A stretch of DNA of 64,000 nucleotides. It comes from Paenibacillus_I sp035510375 (GTDB lineage: Bacteria > Bacillota > Bacilli > Paenibacillales > Paenibacillaceae). The position numbers were made by a program, and so were the translations under genes. Positions 6,667 to 15,539 of the stretch are shown in pieces; the stretch's first letter is position 1, and each line of letters opens with the position of its first letter. Location: the NCBI RefSeq assembly GCF_035510375.1, contig NZ_DATKHG010000058.1; one strand, written 5' to 3'. The notes under the pieces are model-generated. The model worked only from the letters and a program-made list of their open reading frames with translations, searched no databases and was not told the DNA's origin.

Positions 6667-6695
6667 GGTTCCACCTCCTTTCGAAGGGAAACCAT
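6664..6695 (-). promoter_or_regulatory. Hairpin masking the toxin start codon
   Basis: In the toxin mRNA, ATGGTTTCC pairs with GGAACCAT, which includes the start codon, with a single bulge. The ribosome site lies in the loop side. This would slow translation until the antitoxin RNA can act. Confidence 0.55.
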
Positions 6696-6724
6696 GCCCA
6701 CCCAAGATTCAATTGTACTTTGCT

Positions 6725-6753
6725 ATTATACCATTCCATTCCACATAAATAAA
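6725..6753 (-). promoter_or_regulatory. Toxin gene promoter (extended -10)
   Basis: TATAAT (6730-6725) is preceded by TGG, giving an extended -10. The -35 TTTATT (6753-6748) is weak, with a 17-bp spacer. The leader to the start codon is about 50 nt. Confidence 0.6.
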
Positions 6754-6794
6754 GAACATTCGTTCGGTTTAATGATCGACAAGGAGTATCACGC

Positions 6795-7264
6795 ATGATT
6801 TGGATCCCAATAGACAGGTCGTTGGACAAGCCGTTAATCCGGCAGGTATATGATCAGATCAGGAGCCGGATCCTGCAAGGAAACCTTCCGGGCGGAGAGC
6901 GTCTGCCATCCACCCGTGCACTGGCTTCGGACCTGCAAGTGTCGCGAAATGTCATTCTGGAGACCTAGTATATCGAGCGCGCCGGAATGTTCTCATCGAT
7001 TCCTTGAACGGAAGCTTCTTGGACAAGGTAAACATTTTCGGTCATTCGACCGGCCTGCATCTCATTGCCGAATTTGCGGAGATAGATTTCACGCCGCCGT
7101 TGCTGGAGAAGATCGAACGGGGCGGCGCCCGGGTCTATCCCGTCGAAACCCACGCCATTCGTAGAGGAAACCACCGCAACCGGATCATTCTGGGGTACGG
7201 CAATTTAACGGCGGAAAAGATCGAGGAAGGCGTTCGCAGGTTGGCTGCGGTGCTAACCGAATAG
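6795..7264 (+). pseudogene. MocR/PdxR-type regulator, internally deleted
   Basis: ATG 6795 opens a GntR-type winged HTH: PLIRQVYDQIRSRILQGNLP, then RLPSTRALASDLQVSRNVI. It ends at TAG (6967) where the family continues VILEAYEQL. The remaining DNA carries the C-terminal end of the fused aminotransferase-like domain in another frame (STGLHLIAEF, NRIILGYGNLTAEKIEEGVR). Roughly 300 residues that would bind pyridoxal phosphate are missing. MocR regulators control vitamin B6 or amino-acid genes; no target gene is adjacent. Confidence 0.8.
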
Positions 7265-7306
7265 AGGGCGAGCTGATCGGCCCGCCCCCTTCCAAGCTTG
7301 ATTTGC

Positions 7307-7723
7307 CTACTGATGAAGTGTCGGTTTGTAGTTTCCCGGTACGTTGTTCATGGAAATCGCCAACCTGTTCCAACCGTTAATTGCAATAATAAGGATAACC
7401 AAGTCGATACATTGTTTTTCATCAAAATGTTGACGGACGCGCTGGTACAGCTCATCCGGCACCCCTTTTGCCGAGATCAGCGTCATCGCTTCGGTCAATT
7501 CCAGCGCCGCCCGTTCGGGCTCACTGTAGAACGGCGCCTCACGCCAGGCGTTTAAACAATAAATTCTCTGTTCGGTTTCGCCGATTGCCCGGGCATCTTT
7601 CGTATGCATGTCCAAACAATAGGCACACCCGTTGATTTGAGAAGCACGGATCTGGATCAACGCCACCAACTTCTTGTCAAATCCCTCGGGGGCCACTCGC
7701 ACTTAGCTGATACGCTCTTTCAT
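7307..7723 (-). pseudogene. AhpD/carboxymuconolactone decarboxylase-like protein with early stop
   Basis: The main frame encodes an alkylhydroperoxidase-D-like fold with the redox motif CAYCLDMHTK and the helix ALIQIRASQINGC before it. A good start lies at ATG 7723 behind GGAGGAG and gives MKERIS. It then meets TAA (7705-7703) and continues in frame with VRVAPEGFDKK. The family begins M-x-x-R-I-S-Y-x-x-V-A-P, so one substitution in the Tyr codon appears to have made a stop. Reinitiation at GTG 7702 is possible but has no ribosome site. The CXXC site itself is intact, so this is a very recent lesion or a base-call error. Confidence 0.7.
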
Positions 7724-8076
7724 GAACATCTCCTCCAACCAAATGATTTCGTTTCATACATAAGACAAAGAGCAAGGCTGAAATGTGACAATAACGAAAA
7801 AGAGAGCTGCCCAAAGGCGCTCGCCAAATGATTAACAAATTGTGATGTGTCTTAGTTTATCCGGATTTGTCACGATAAAAATTCATCTAACAAGTATTTG
7901 ACTCAAATCCGTTTCAAAGCAAATGATTTTAACCGGACGACCGTCCCGTTCAGCCTCCATGGAAAACGAATAAAAGAAGCGCCAGACACCCTTAAGAAAA
8001 AGAAGAGGTTCCCCTCTCCCTTGGTTTATTGTTCCTTCTTGAATTTCCCCTGCAACGATCCGGTGTCTTCCGCTTC
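7724..8076. other. Intergenic region without recognisable content
   Basis: This stretch of about 350 bp between the AhpD-like gene and the kinase gene is AT-rich. I see no conserved protein fragment, RNA or strong terminator in it. Confidence 0.6.
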
Positions 8077-9117
8077 TTAATTTATCTCCATGACAGGCAG
8101 CATTAACTGAACCTTGGTTTCGTCGGACGTACTCTCAATATCCAGTTGACCGCCCATCTTTCGCATGACATGCTCACAAAAACTGAGGCCAAACCCAAGC
8201 GCATCGGGCTTTGTCGTGAAAAAAGGATGTTTTACGTTAGGCAGCATCTCTTTCGGAATGCCGTTACCGTAATCGATTACTTTGAAATAAGCGGCCTCGT
8301 CCGTCACTTCCATTTGAATCATGATCTTTCCGTTCGTTTCCGTTTCCTCGAATGCGTTGAGAAACAGCGCGTAGCACGCTTCCTCCAAATAAAACTCGTT
8401 TCCAAAGACGCGGGCGCACCGTTTCGGAAACTCACAAACCAGGCCGATGTTTTTTTCAAGAGCTTTCAATTGTATACGGGAAATGACGCCTTGGACGAAA
8501 GAGGTCCAGGCGATAGGAGTGAATTTCAAGTCTGTGGGTTTAAATAATAAAAAACGATGGAGGATCCCGTTGATTTCCGTCACTTGATCATACAGCGTTT
8601 GGAAATATTGAGCGCTCTTGAATTGAAAAGACGGAGCGGCAACCGCAATTTCGGATTTGATGCTTTTTTCCATCAATTGCAGCGTACCCTTCATGACAGC
8701 CAGGGGATTTAAAATAACGTTGGCCGTGCCTGCCGCCATCTCGCCGATCAGATCGACTTTCTCCTGCTGAATTTGGGACTCGTAATGTTGGCCGAAAAGA
8801 GAGTTATCGCACAACAGAACCAGAAAGGAGCCGGCGCTATCCTCCCGCGATAAAGGGTAAACGTATAATAAGAGCTGTAAGGAGGTTCCGCCGACCGTTT
8901 CCCGAACAGGGAATCCCGCAACCCGTTTTTGATGCTGCAAGCAGAACTGCACCATCTGCCCCGTCTTGGTATCGGCGGGAAATGTATGGCCCTCCGTCAA
9001 GGTATACAAGCTTTTCGCTTTCTCGTTAGTAAAAACAATGCTGAGATCGGGAGCCACAATCGCAATGCCGATATCGCTGTCGTCCGCCCCGAATAAAAAC
9101 TCCACTGCTTCTTTCAT
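8077..9117 (-). CDS. PAS sensor histidine kinase lacking the phospho-acceptor His
   Basis: The 346-residue protein has no membrane segment. A PAS-like domain (about 12-115, IAIVAPDLSIVFTNEKA) leads to a dimerisation helix and a complete HATPase domain. The ATPase has an N box with FLNAFEE, G1 as DYGNGIP and G2 as GFGLSFCEHV. The H box, normally HExRNP after GEMAAGIA, reads GEMAAGTANVILNPLAVMKG. The phospho-acceptor His is Asn (about residue 133) and the following Glu is Val. It therefore probably cannot autophosphorylate. It may act as a pseudokinase modulating a true kinase, for example of the sporulation type, or be at an early stage of decay. ATG 9117 lacks a strong ribosome site, and an ATG 36 bases upstream is an alternative. 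No response regulator is adjacent. Confidence 0.75.
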   Translation of the reverse strand: MKEAVEFLFGADDSDIGIAIVAPDLSIVFTNEKAKSLYTLTEGHTFPADTKTGQMVQFCLQHQKRVAGFPVRETVGGTSLQLLLYVYPLSREDSAGSFLVLLCDNSLFGQHYESQIQQEKVDLIGEMAAGTANVILNPLAVMKGTLQLMEKSIKSEIAVAAPSFQFKSAQYFQTLYDQVTEINGILHRFLLFKPTDLKFTPIAWTSFVQGVISRIQLKALEKNIGLVCEFPKRCARVFGNEFYLEEACYALFLNAFEETETNGKIMIQMEVTDEAAYFKVIDYGNGIPKEMLPNVKHPFFTTKPDALGFGLSFCEHVMRKMGGQLDIESTSDETKVQLMLPVMEIN

Positions 9118-9232
9118 GATAAGCCAAACCCCATATCTTGTATAATTCACCATGTGCGTGAAAACACACATACCTATTTCATTCGACCTTTTCCGCCAAT
9201 TTCCTATTGACATAATACCATAAGATAGGGAT

Positions 9233-9780
9233 TCACATTATGTATTTGTCGAAAAAAATAAAAAACGCGAGTCCCCGACCGGCAACATCCGCTGCCATTT
9301 GGCCGACATGCGAATGAAGCTCCGATATCCGCAGCAAGTTCTCCAGCTTTTTCTTTTCGGTTTATCAATGCCCGAGCCTGCGATACCGGCTGCCGCTCCG
9401 TTCTCATACAAAGGAGCCATCGTTTTCAGAAAAATCTTGTCGTTCACTTCGATTTCGTAATGATCCGTTTCCCCCATGAGGACCTTGCCGATTTGACTTT
9501 CGACGGCTTGAACGATGTCGGGCGGGAAAATGTCGCCGAGCGTTTTCCCGAATATCGTGTCGGTCGTCATCCCCATATCGCTTGCAATTAGTCCGCTCCT
9601 CGCCCGTTCGCATTCGGAAAGTCGTCTCGTAATTGCGAAAGCCGCTTTTCTTCCGCAAAAAGTCAAGTATGGCCGAACGATCTTCGTCTCGAACGTATGT
9701 ATAATAACAGGTAGGATTCAGGCTGCTCGACCGTATACGATTATTCGCTATCCTCCATTGTAACTTATTGTAGGCCCGAT
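9233..9780 (-). pseudogene. PAS histidine kinase, fragmented and truncated
   Basis: Three frames together read as a PAS kinase. The first has the end of one PAS domain (DEDRSAILDFLRKKSGFRNY, then FRMRTGEE). The second has another PAS domain (GKTLGDIFPPDIVQAVESQI, KTMAPLYENGAAAG). The third has the linker into the kinase core (LENLLRISELHSHVGQMAAD) and stops just where the HExRNP box should come. The catalytic domain is absent. The neighbour to the left is the kinase with the altered H box, so these may have been a related pair. Confidence 0.65.
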
Positions 9781-9915
9781 ATCTATTATGTGTTAATCGC
9801 GGCAACGCATTGTAATGGCGTCACTTATACGTCACGTAATTTTTCTTCATAGTCACATCAACCTTATTCTTCTCCATATAGTAGTAATGGATACTATCAG
9901 TGGAGGGGCAATGAC

Positions 9916-10865
9916 ATGGTAAGCAGCGTACGAAAAGTGGCCATTGTCGGAGTCGGTTATGTCGGCTCGAGCTGCGCCTATGCGCTTATCAACCAATCGA
10001 TCTGCGATGAGATCATGCTGATCGATCGTACACCGGACCGTGCCTATGCGCAAGCGCTGGATTTGTCCCATTGCATGGATTTCATCAACGCCCGAACCAA
10101 AATGTATACCGGTACGTACGAACAGTGCGGCAACATGGATATCGTCGTTCTTTGCGCCGGCACCTATCCGGTGAGCGGCAACAACCGGCTGGACGTGCTC
10201 GATACCGCCTATGAGATTCATAAGGTATGATCGGAAGGATTATGGACAGCGGGTTCGAGGGTATTTTCATCGCAGCATCCAACCCTGTCGATCTCGTCAC
10301 CTATATGGTGTGGAAAATGTCCGGCCTGCCCCGCAGCCAGGTGCTCGGTACCGGCACCTCGATCGACACCTCGCGTCTCAAAACGCTGATATCGGAATAT
10401 CTGCCCGTCGATCCCCGCAGCGTGCACGGGTACGTGCTTGGCGAGCATGGAGAATCGCAGTTCCCCGCCTGGTCGCATGTTACGGTCGGCGGAAAACCGA
10501 TTAAGGACATCGTCCTCCAGCATCCGCAGCGATTCGCCCATTTGAAGCTGGACGACATCGCGTTAAGAACCAAAAATGCCGGCTGGGACATTTACAAGCG
10601 CAAAGGCTCCACCCATTACGGCATCGGCAACGCGCTGGCCCATATCGTACGTTCGATCTTGAACGACGATCATAAGGTGACCGCCGTTTCCGCCGTACTG
10701 GACGGCGAATACGGCCAGCGCGGACTCGCGGTCGGCGTCCCCGCCATCATCTCCCGCCAAGGCGTCAAGGAAATTGTGGAGCTTAACCTGACGGAAAATG
10801 AGAAAGAGCAGTTCGCCGGTTCCTGTGCGATTATTGCCGAGGCGATTCAGCGGATCGGTTTGTGA
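9916..10865 (+). pseudogene. L-lactate dehydrogenase with a one-base frameshift
   Basis: The first 104 codons give the NAD-binding half: VAIVGVGYVGSSCAYAL, IMLIDRTPDRA, VVLCAGTYPVSGNNRLD. The second frame (ATG 10227, 212 codons) gives the rest: FIAASNPVDLVTYMVW, the catalytic His in GEHGESQFPAWS, and the substrate-binding end. Together they make about 315 residues, the normal length of LDH. The break lies in AAGGTATGATC, where one base seems missing. As a result the first stop overlaps the ATG of the second part. Both halves are well conserved, so this is a recent frameshift, a sequencing error, or less likely a coupled split gene. If functional it would reduce pyruvate to lactate. Confidence 0.8.
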
Positions 10866-10879
10866 AAGACATACCGTTT

Positions 10880-11340
10880 CAATCCGGCCACATGAAAATG
10901 AGAGTCTAATTTCACTTACAGCAACAGTATCAGGCGTGCTAATTGCATATGCTACCGCGTCGGCAACGTCGCTTGGTTTCAATCCCACACCTGGTATTTT
11001 TGCGTTCTCCTTTAATCACTCATTTATCGCCATTCATCAAAGCGTTTTTCCGAAAGAGGCGCAGTCGCATAATACCGGCGTTTTATAGCACATCTACTCG
11101 ACCATATTTATTGACCGCCAGATCAACAACTGCTTGAACTTCGTCTTTTTTTGCTACATCAGCAACAGCATACGAAATTTCAGCTTCCGGCAATGTTTCA
11201 ACAAGAGCCTCCAAGCGATCTTCGCGTCGAGCCGCAATGACTAATTTTGATCCTTCTGCGCAAGTTTCTTGGTCGTTGCTTCACCAATTCCACTTGATGC
11301 GCCCATAATAATGACAACTTTCCCTTGAATATATGACATA
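10880..11340 (-). pseudogene. Short-chain dehydrogenase, multiply frameshifted
   Basis: From ATG 11340 the frame reads a Rossmann start (KVVIIMGASSGIGEATTKKL), then shifts to LVIAARREDRLEALVETLPE and on to NKYGRVDVL. A stop falls where the NNAGI motif should be. The middle of the protein with the Ser-Tyr-Lys site is deleted, and the C-terminal end (GLKPSDVADAVAYAISTPDT) survives near 10980. At least three lesions are present. Confidence 0.75.
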
Positions 11341-11699
11341 AAAAATTCACGGTTCCTTTCTTCATGCAAATGGATTGGGTTATATCAGGAGTTCGTTTCA
11401 CGCGGTGCAACCTTGACTGTCGCAGAACGGGCTCGTGTGCTGATCATCGAGTTTAGATATGGGTCGCCAACCACAACGGATTGCATCCTCCTTCAATCTG
11501 GCTATTGATAAAATCGCCCCTCCGAACAATCTATCTTCAATCCAGTACATCGTACATCGTGTCACGGGGCTTTAACCTTAGAATCTCTCCGCTTGCTGCC
11601 CGTCAGTTAAGAGGCGGATTGCTTTTACTTTGACCGGACTTTCACCGGCTAAAAAGCCGCGATCTTTCATCGCGGCTTTGCCTGAACCAATCATCCGTG
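11341..11699. other. Decayed region with no assignable gene
   Basis: I see only short frames here, for example a minus-strand tail ending VKVAPRETNS near 11395, and the hairpin at 11653-11679. No family is recognised. Confidence 0.5.
11653..11679 (-). terminator. Terminator of the lost ABC transporter gene
   Basis: The 11-bp stem AAAGCCGCGAT with its complement encloses a 5-base loop and ends in a T run leftward. It sits 20 bp beyond the permease remnant's stop. Confidence 0.75.
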
Positions 11700-11840
11700 T
11701 TACCCCTTGACCGCGCCTTCCGCCATTCCGACGAGAACGCGCTTGTTTAAGATCGCGAACGGAGTGATCCTCAGGATCGTTGCGATCATGACGGCGGTGA
11801 ACATCGGTGCGTAGTCGGTCGCGTACATGTCCGAGAAGCT
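11700..11840 (-). pseudogene. Sugar ABC transporter permease, 3' end only
   Basis: The frame reads FSDMYATDYAPMFTAVMIAT, then LNKRVLVGMAEGAVKG and a stop. The final GAVKG is the hallmark C-terminus of carbohydrate ABC permeases (LplC/YtcP class). Only about 45 residues remain. Confidence 0.65.
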
Positions 11841-11911
11841 GAATCAGAATGTGTAACTTCAAACGGCCTTACAACCAAATTATTAAAGCGTCCCATATGC
11901 CGATCATACGC

Positions 11912-12640
11912 TCATCTCGTTTTCTTGATATGGGTCACTTCGAATACTTCTCCTTCGGTAATTCCCTTTTCGTTAAATACATCAACCCGCACAAATACCG
12001 GTTGGCCTTTGACCAATGCGCCTATATTTACTTCGTTGCTTCCCAAAACCATATAACTGTGATACAGTTTATCCGGTGCAAAACCCCAAAGCACGTTGTA
12101 TCCGACCGCATCGCCTTTATCCCAAGTTACGCATGCTTCCGTTCGTCGATGTATCTCCATCCTCCCTGCAACACCGCTCCGTCCGGAAGGGAGAACTCCA
12201 TGTGATCATCCGCAAAATTAATTTGGATCGCATGCACGTCGCAAACATGCTTCAAATCGACTTCAAGCCATTCTTCGGACGAATGGGATGCTGCTCTCCA
12301 CCATGTCTGAACGTTTTCATCTGTGGCCTTCGACGGATCTTTACCCTCTTCGAAGGAGGACGCATTAGCCGGCTTATTATAAGAAAGAAGCATCCACTGA
12401 GGATTTTCCCATGGGTTCATTCTGGCCTGTTCGATCTTCATCGGCCAGTCGCCATATCGCTGGTTGCAGAATAATTCCCCATCTTGATCAAAGCCGGCGG
12501 GCCATAACCCCAATCGCCTTTCAAATACGTGATTTACCCTGATTCGCATCGTCGCGGCGGGCCAAACATTCCCGTGCCGATCCTCCATCGTTACTCACCG
12601 ATGGTCATACCACGACTCATACCATCCGAAAAGCAAGCTA
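11912..12640 (-). pseudogene. Family 43-type glycoside hydrolase, 3' part, broken
   Basis: Read leftward, FGWYESWYDHR and then, after a TGA, VTMEDRHGNVW and FERRLGLWPAGFDQDGELFC lead to CNQRYGDWPM. This is the end of a catalytic domain I associate with family 43 arabinan/xylan-type enzymes. A discoidin-like carbohydrate module follows (SKATDENVQTWWRAAS, EEWLEVDLKHVCDVHAIQIN). After a frameshift near 12140 a fibronectin-like end follows (CVTWDKGDAVGYNVLWGFAP, VFVRVDVFNEKGITEGEVFE). The 5' catalytic part is missing. With the permease remnant beside it, a polysaccharide-use locus appears to have been lost. Confidence 0.7.
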
Positions 12641-12738
12641 CTCCAACACCGCGAGCGAGAAAAAGAAGGGGCCCTCAAAATTCAGGGCACCGTTCTTCAA
12701 TTTCTCTCGCAAAGTTGTCGGTGATCCGCACCAAGCTT

Positions 12739-13446
12739 TTACCAATCGATTGGTTTGCCATCCCTGAAGAACCCTCCACGAGGTCCTTCCGATCCCATCG
12801 TCACTAACCGGAGGATCAACTCGGCAGCGCGTTTCGGAGTTCTCGGAGCAGAGGGTCCCCCCATATCCGAGCTTACCCAGCCCGGATCGACTGCATAAAT
12901 TTTGATATCTCCTCTGACTTCCGCTGCTGCCAGCCGGGTCAATGCATTCATTGCAAGTTTGGAGATCTTGTACGCACCCGCTCCTTGGGACGACATGGCA
13001 TTCATGGCGCCATATTCCGAGGAAACATTGATGATCCTTCCATATCCCCGCTTTTTCATGAGCGGCATAAATGAACGCATGACAAGGTAAACGCCGAAGA
13101 AATTCGTGGACATCGTTCGCTCCAGAATCGCAGGATCCATGGTCAACAACTTGGCATTCCCATCCAAATATACGCCCGCGTTGTTAATCAATACATCCAA
13201 TCGGGGAGCGGTCTCGGTGACGGTCATTGCTGCCTGACGGATGCTTTCTTGATCGGTGACATCCATGTCCACGAACGAAACATCCAATCCGGAGTCGGCA
13301 AGTCGTTGCGCTGCTTCAGACCCCTTCTTCGGATCCCTGCTTGCCAAAATGACCTTGAATCCCATTTCAGCCAATTGTTTGACCAGTTCATATCCGATTC
13401 CCCGATTCGCGCCTGTGACAAGAGCTGCTTGCTTATCCTGCAACAT
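12739..13446 (-). CDS. SDR family NAD(P)-dependent oxidoreductase
   Basis: This 235-residue enzyme has the classical SDR motifs in order: TGANRGIG for the cofactor, DMDVTD, NNAG, catalytic Ser in NVSSEYG, and YKISK with the catalytic Tyr and Lys. A VDPGWVSSDMGG segment follows. It resembles carbonyl-reductase-like SDRs acting on small ketones or aldehydes; the substrate is unknown. Of two in-frame ATG codons the second (13446) is chosen, since GGAGG lies 6 bases before it and directly abuts the first. The start overlaps the stop of the MFS gene by 14 bp, so the two are translated from one mRNA. Confidence 0.85.
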   Translation of the reverse strand: MLQDKQAALVTGANRGIGYELVKQLAEMGFKVILASRDPKKGSEAAQRLADSGLDVSFVDMDVTDQESIRQAAMTVTETAPRLDVLINNAGVYLDGNAKLLTMDPAILERTMSTNFFGVYLVMRSFMPLMKKRGYGRIINVSSEYGAMNAMSSQGAGAYKISKLAMNALTRLAAAEVRGDIKIYAVDPGWVSSDMGGPSAPRTPKRAAELILRLVTMGSEGPRGGFFRDGKPIDW

Positions 13447-14629
13447 TGGCATCCTCCAATCGGCCGGCATTCTTCAATCGGCCGGACATAGAAATTCTTG
13501 GATATATGGTTGCGATGCTTAGGATCAGGAACAAGATTCCCCCAAGTACGACGTATTGCGTACTTATTCCTGATATGAATAGTCCGCCTACAGCTGCACC
13601 AATCGTTGTTCCCAAGTTGGCGGATGTCAGAAAGATGCCATTCGCAAACTCGGGAGCCTCTGGCGCTGCAGACACAATCCAATATTGAGTGATGTTGCCT
13701 CCTATGCCGCCCAATATTCCCCACATCAAAATAATGAAGGCCATTGGCACACTGAATTGTCCCATGATGAAAAGCATGATGTAAACTGCCAGCATTGCAA
13801 TTGGATAAGACATTACCGTTCTTAATGCATGATTAGCCAGCAGCTTCCCTGCAATCATGTTTCCAACAATGTTGGCCGCACCGTATACGAATAACATCAA
13901 ACTGATTGTGTTCCAAGTATAATTCGTCACGGTCTTCAGATACTCGGCAAGATAACTGTATACCCCGAATACGGCACCGTTCATGAAGATTACACCGGCA
14001 ATGGAAAGCCAGGTCATGGATCTTCTTAATACGCGCAATTGCGTGCCGTAAGAGAGCCTTTCCGCAACAGGCATCGACGGTACGAACAGGAGTGTCGCGA
14101 CGAATGCAACTGTCGTTACGGCAGCAAAGAACAACATCGCATGGGCAAGCGAAGAGGCGGTGGCAATCATACTCGAGACCGGTACGCCAAGTACCATCCC
14201 CGCAGACACGCCAACGAATACTTTGGCTACTGCCTTCGAAGCTACTTCCTTGCCCACGGACGCCGCTGCGACGGTAAATGCCAATGAAACATAAACAGGA
14301 TGAAAAAAGGCCGGAACGACACGTGCAATCAATAACACGGTAAAGTTTGATGTGAAGGCGGAGACAAGGTTGCCCGCAATAAAAATGCCGAGCACAAGCA
14401 ACATGACTTTCTTGCGGTTCATGCCCGAAAACAATAAAGGCAAAATTGGGCCAGAGACGGCAACCGCAAGCGCAAAGAGACTCACGATCAACCCTGCGGT
14501 GGAGATGCTGACCTGGTAGTGGTCCGCAATCAAAGGCAAGATTCCGATCACGCCCATCTCGGTATTCAAGATACCGAATACACCCAAGGTCAATATATAG
14601 ACAAGCAAATGATTTCGTTCAGTCTTCAT
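13433..14629 (-). CDS. MFS transporter (sugar-efflux/AraJ-like)
   Basis: The 398-residue protein has about 12 hydrophobic helices. Its start MKTERNHLLVYILTLGVFGI and TEMGVIGILPLIADHYQVSI are typical of the DHA1 branch containing arabinose-efflux and purine-efflux permeases (TEF.I.GLLP motif). It exports an unidentified small molecule. ATG 14629 overlaps the stop of the broken SDR upstream by 11 bp and has no good ribosome site, so it probably relied on translational coupling. With its partner broken, expression may be low. It forms an operon with the SDR downstream. Confidence 0.8.
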   Translation of the reverse strand: MKTERNHLLVYILTLGVFGILNTEMGVIGILPLIADHYQVSISTAGLIVSLFALAVAVSGPILPLLFSGMNRKKVMLLVLGIFIAGNLVSAFTSNFTVLLIARVVPAFFHPVYVSLAFTVAAASVGKEVASKAVAKVFVGVSAGMVLGVPVSSMIATASSLAHAMLFFAAVTTVAFVATLLFVPSMPVAERLSYGTQLRVLRRSMTWLSIAGVIFMNGAVFGVYSYLAEYLKTVTNYTWNTISLMLFVYGAANIVGNMIAGKLLANHALRTVMSYPIAMLAVYIMLFIMGQFSVPMAFIILMWGILGGIGGNITQYWIVSAAPEAPEFANGIFLTSANLGTTIGAAVGGLFISGISTQYVVLGGILFLILSIATIYPRISMSGRLKNAGRLEDANVAG

Positions 14630-15195
14630 AGGCCATGGACGTCGAGAGATCGCGGTATGCATCGATCTGCGCCTGGAGGTCGACAATCTTCTGCTCTGCA
14701 ATGCCAATCGCGTCGGCGCCTGCGATGAAGCGTCGCGGCGGTTGCACAATAGGCGGAATTAAACTCGAATCCGGAAATGCCGGCGCCTGAAGAGATCGAG
14801 ATGATGTGACCGGAACGCTGCTTGCGCATCACAGGCAACACCGCCCGGGTAACGTTCATTGGGCCGATAAGGTTCGTCCTTAGTTGCGACTCGATTTGGT
14901 CCAGGGTCAGTTCCTCAAAGAAGCCCCCATAGAAGTTCGCGGCGTTATTGACGAGTACGTCGATCTTTCCGAACTTGTCAACCGCAGCTTTGACGGCTGC
15001 CTCGGCATCAGCCGGGCTGGTGACGTCCAGTTTTACGACCAGCAGGTTTTCGTGATCGCCGAGGGCTTTTGCGACTCTGTCAGTATTTCGGCCTTTCGCA
15101 ACGACTTGATTTCCAGCATTCAGGGCCGCTTTCGCGATATCAACACCCATGCCGCGCCCGGCACCAGTGACAAGCCAAACTTTTTGTTTAGACAT
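14619..15195 (-). pseudogene. SDR oxidoreductase with internal deletion
   Basis: ATG 15195 (AGGAGG upstream) starts an SDR with TGAGRGMG, NNAANFYGG and SISSGAGISGFEFNSAYCAT. The catalytic Tyr is present, but the sequence then jumps into another frame. It resumes with the C-terminal end RRFIAGADAIGIAEQKIVDL and AYRDLSTSMAYED. Loss of about 60 residues plus a frameshift removes the catalytic Lys and substrate loop. The stop overlaps the MFS start. Confidence 0.8.
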
Positions 15196-15268
15196 TTATT
15201 TTTTTCCTCCTGTTAATAAAATTAACGTTTTCTTAGGCGTTCCCCTAAAATATTACTAGGATTACTCT

Positions 15269-15424
15269 TTATTCTTCCTCCATCGTGCTGATGTCGATCA
15301 CAAATCGATAACGGACATCTGAAGCCAGTACGCGCTCCCAGGCTTCATCAATCTTTTTGGAGGAAATACTCGATCTCAGGAGCAATGTGGCGTTCAGCGC
15401 AAAAGCCAAGCATTTCTTGCCTCT
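15269..15424 (-). pseudogene. Zinc-type alcohol dehydrogenase, 3' remnant
   Basis: In two frames the minus strand reads EMLGFCAERHIAPEIEYF and then KIDEAWERVLASDVRYRFVI followed by DIS. This matches the extreme C-terminus of cinnamyl-alcohol-dehydrogenase-like enzymes (YahK/YjgB). The rest is gone. The divergent LysR gene begins 115 bp away. Confidence 0.7.
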
Positions 15425-15539
15425 TTGTTATTTATTTTAGCGTGCTTTTTGTGTATATCAAATACTCATATCTTATATCAAGATATGCTTGATGAGCATT
15501 TCTGAAACGTGTATTGTAAAACATAAAGGAGGAGTATAG

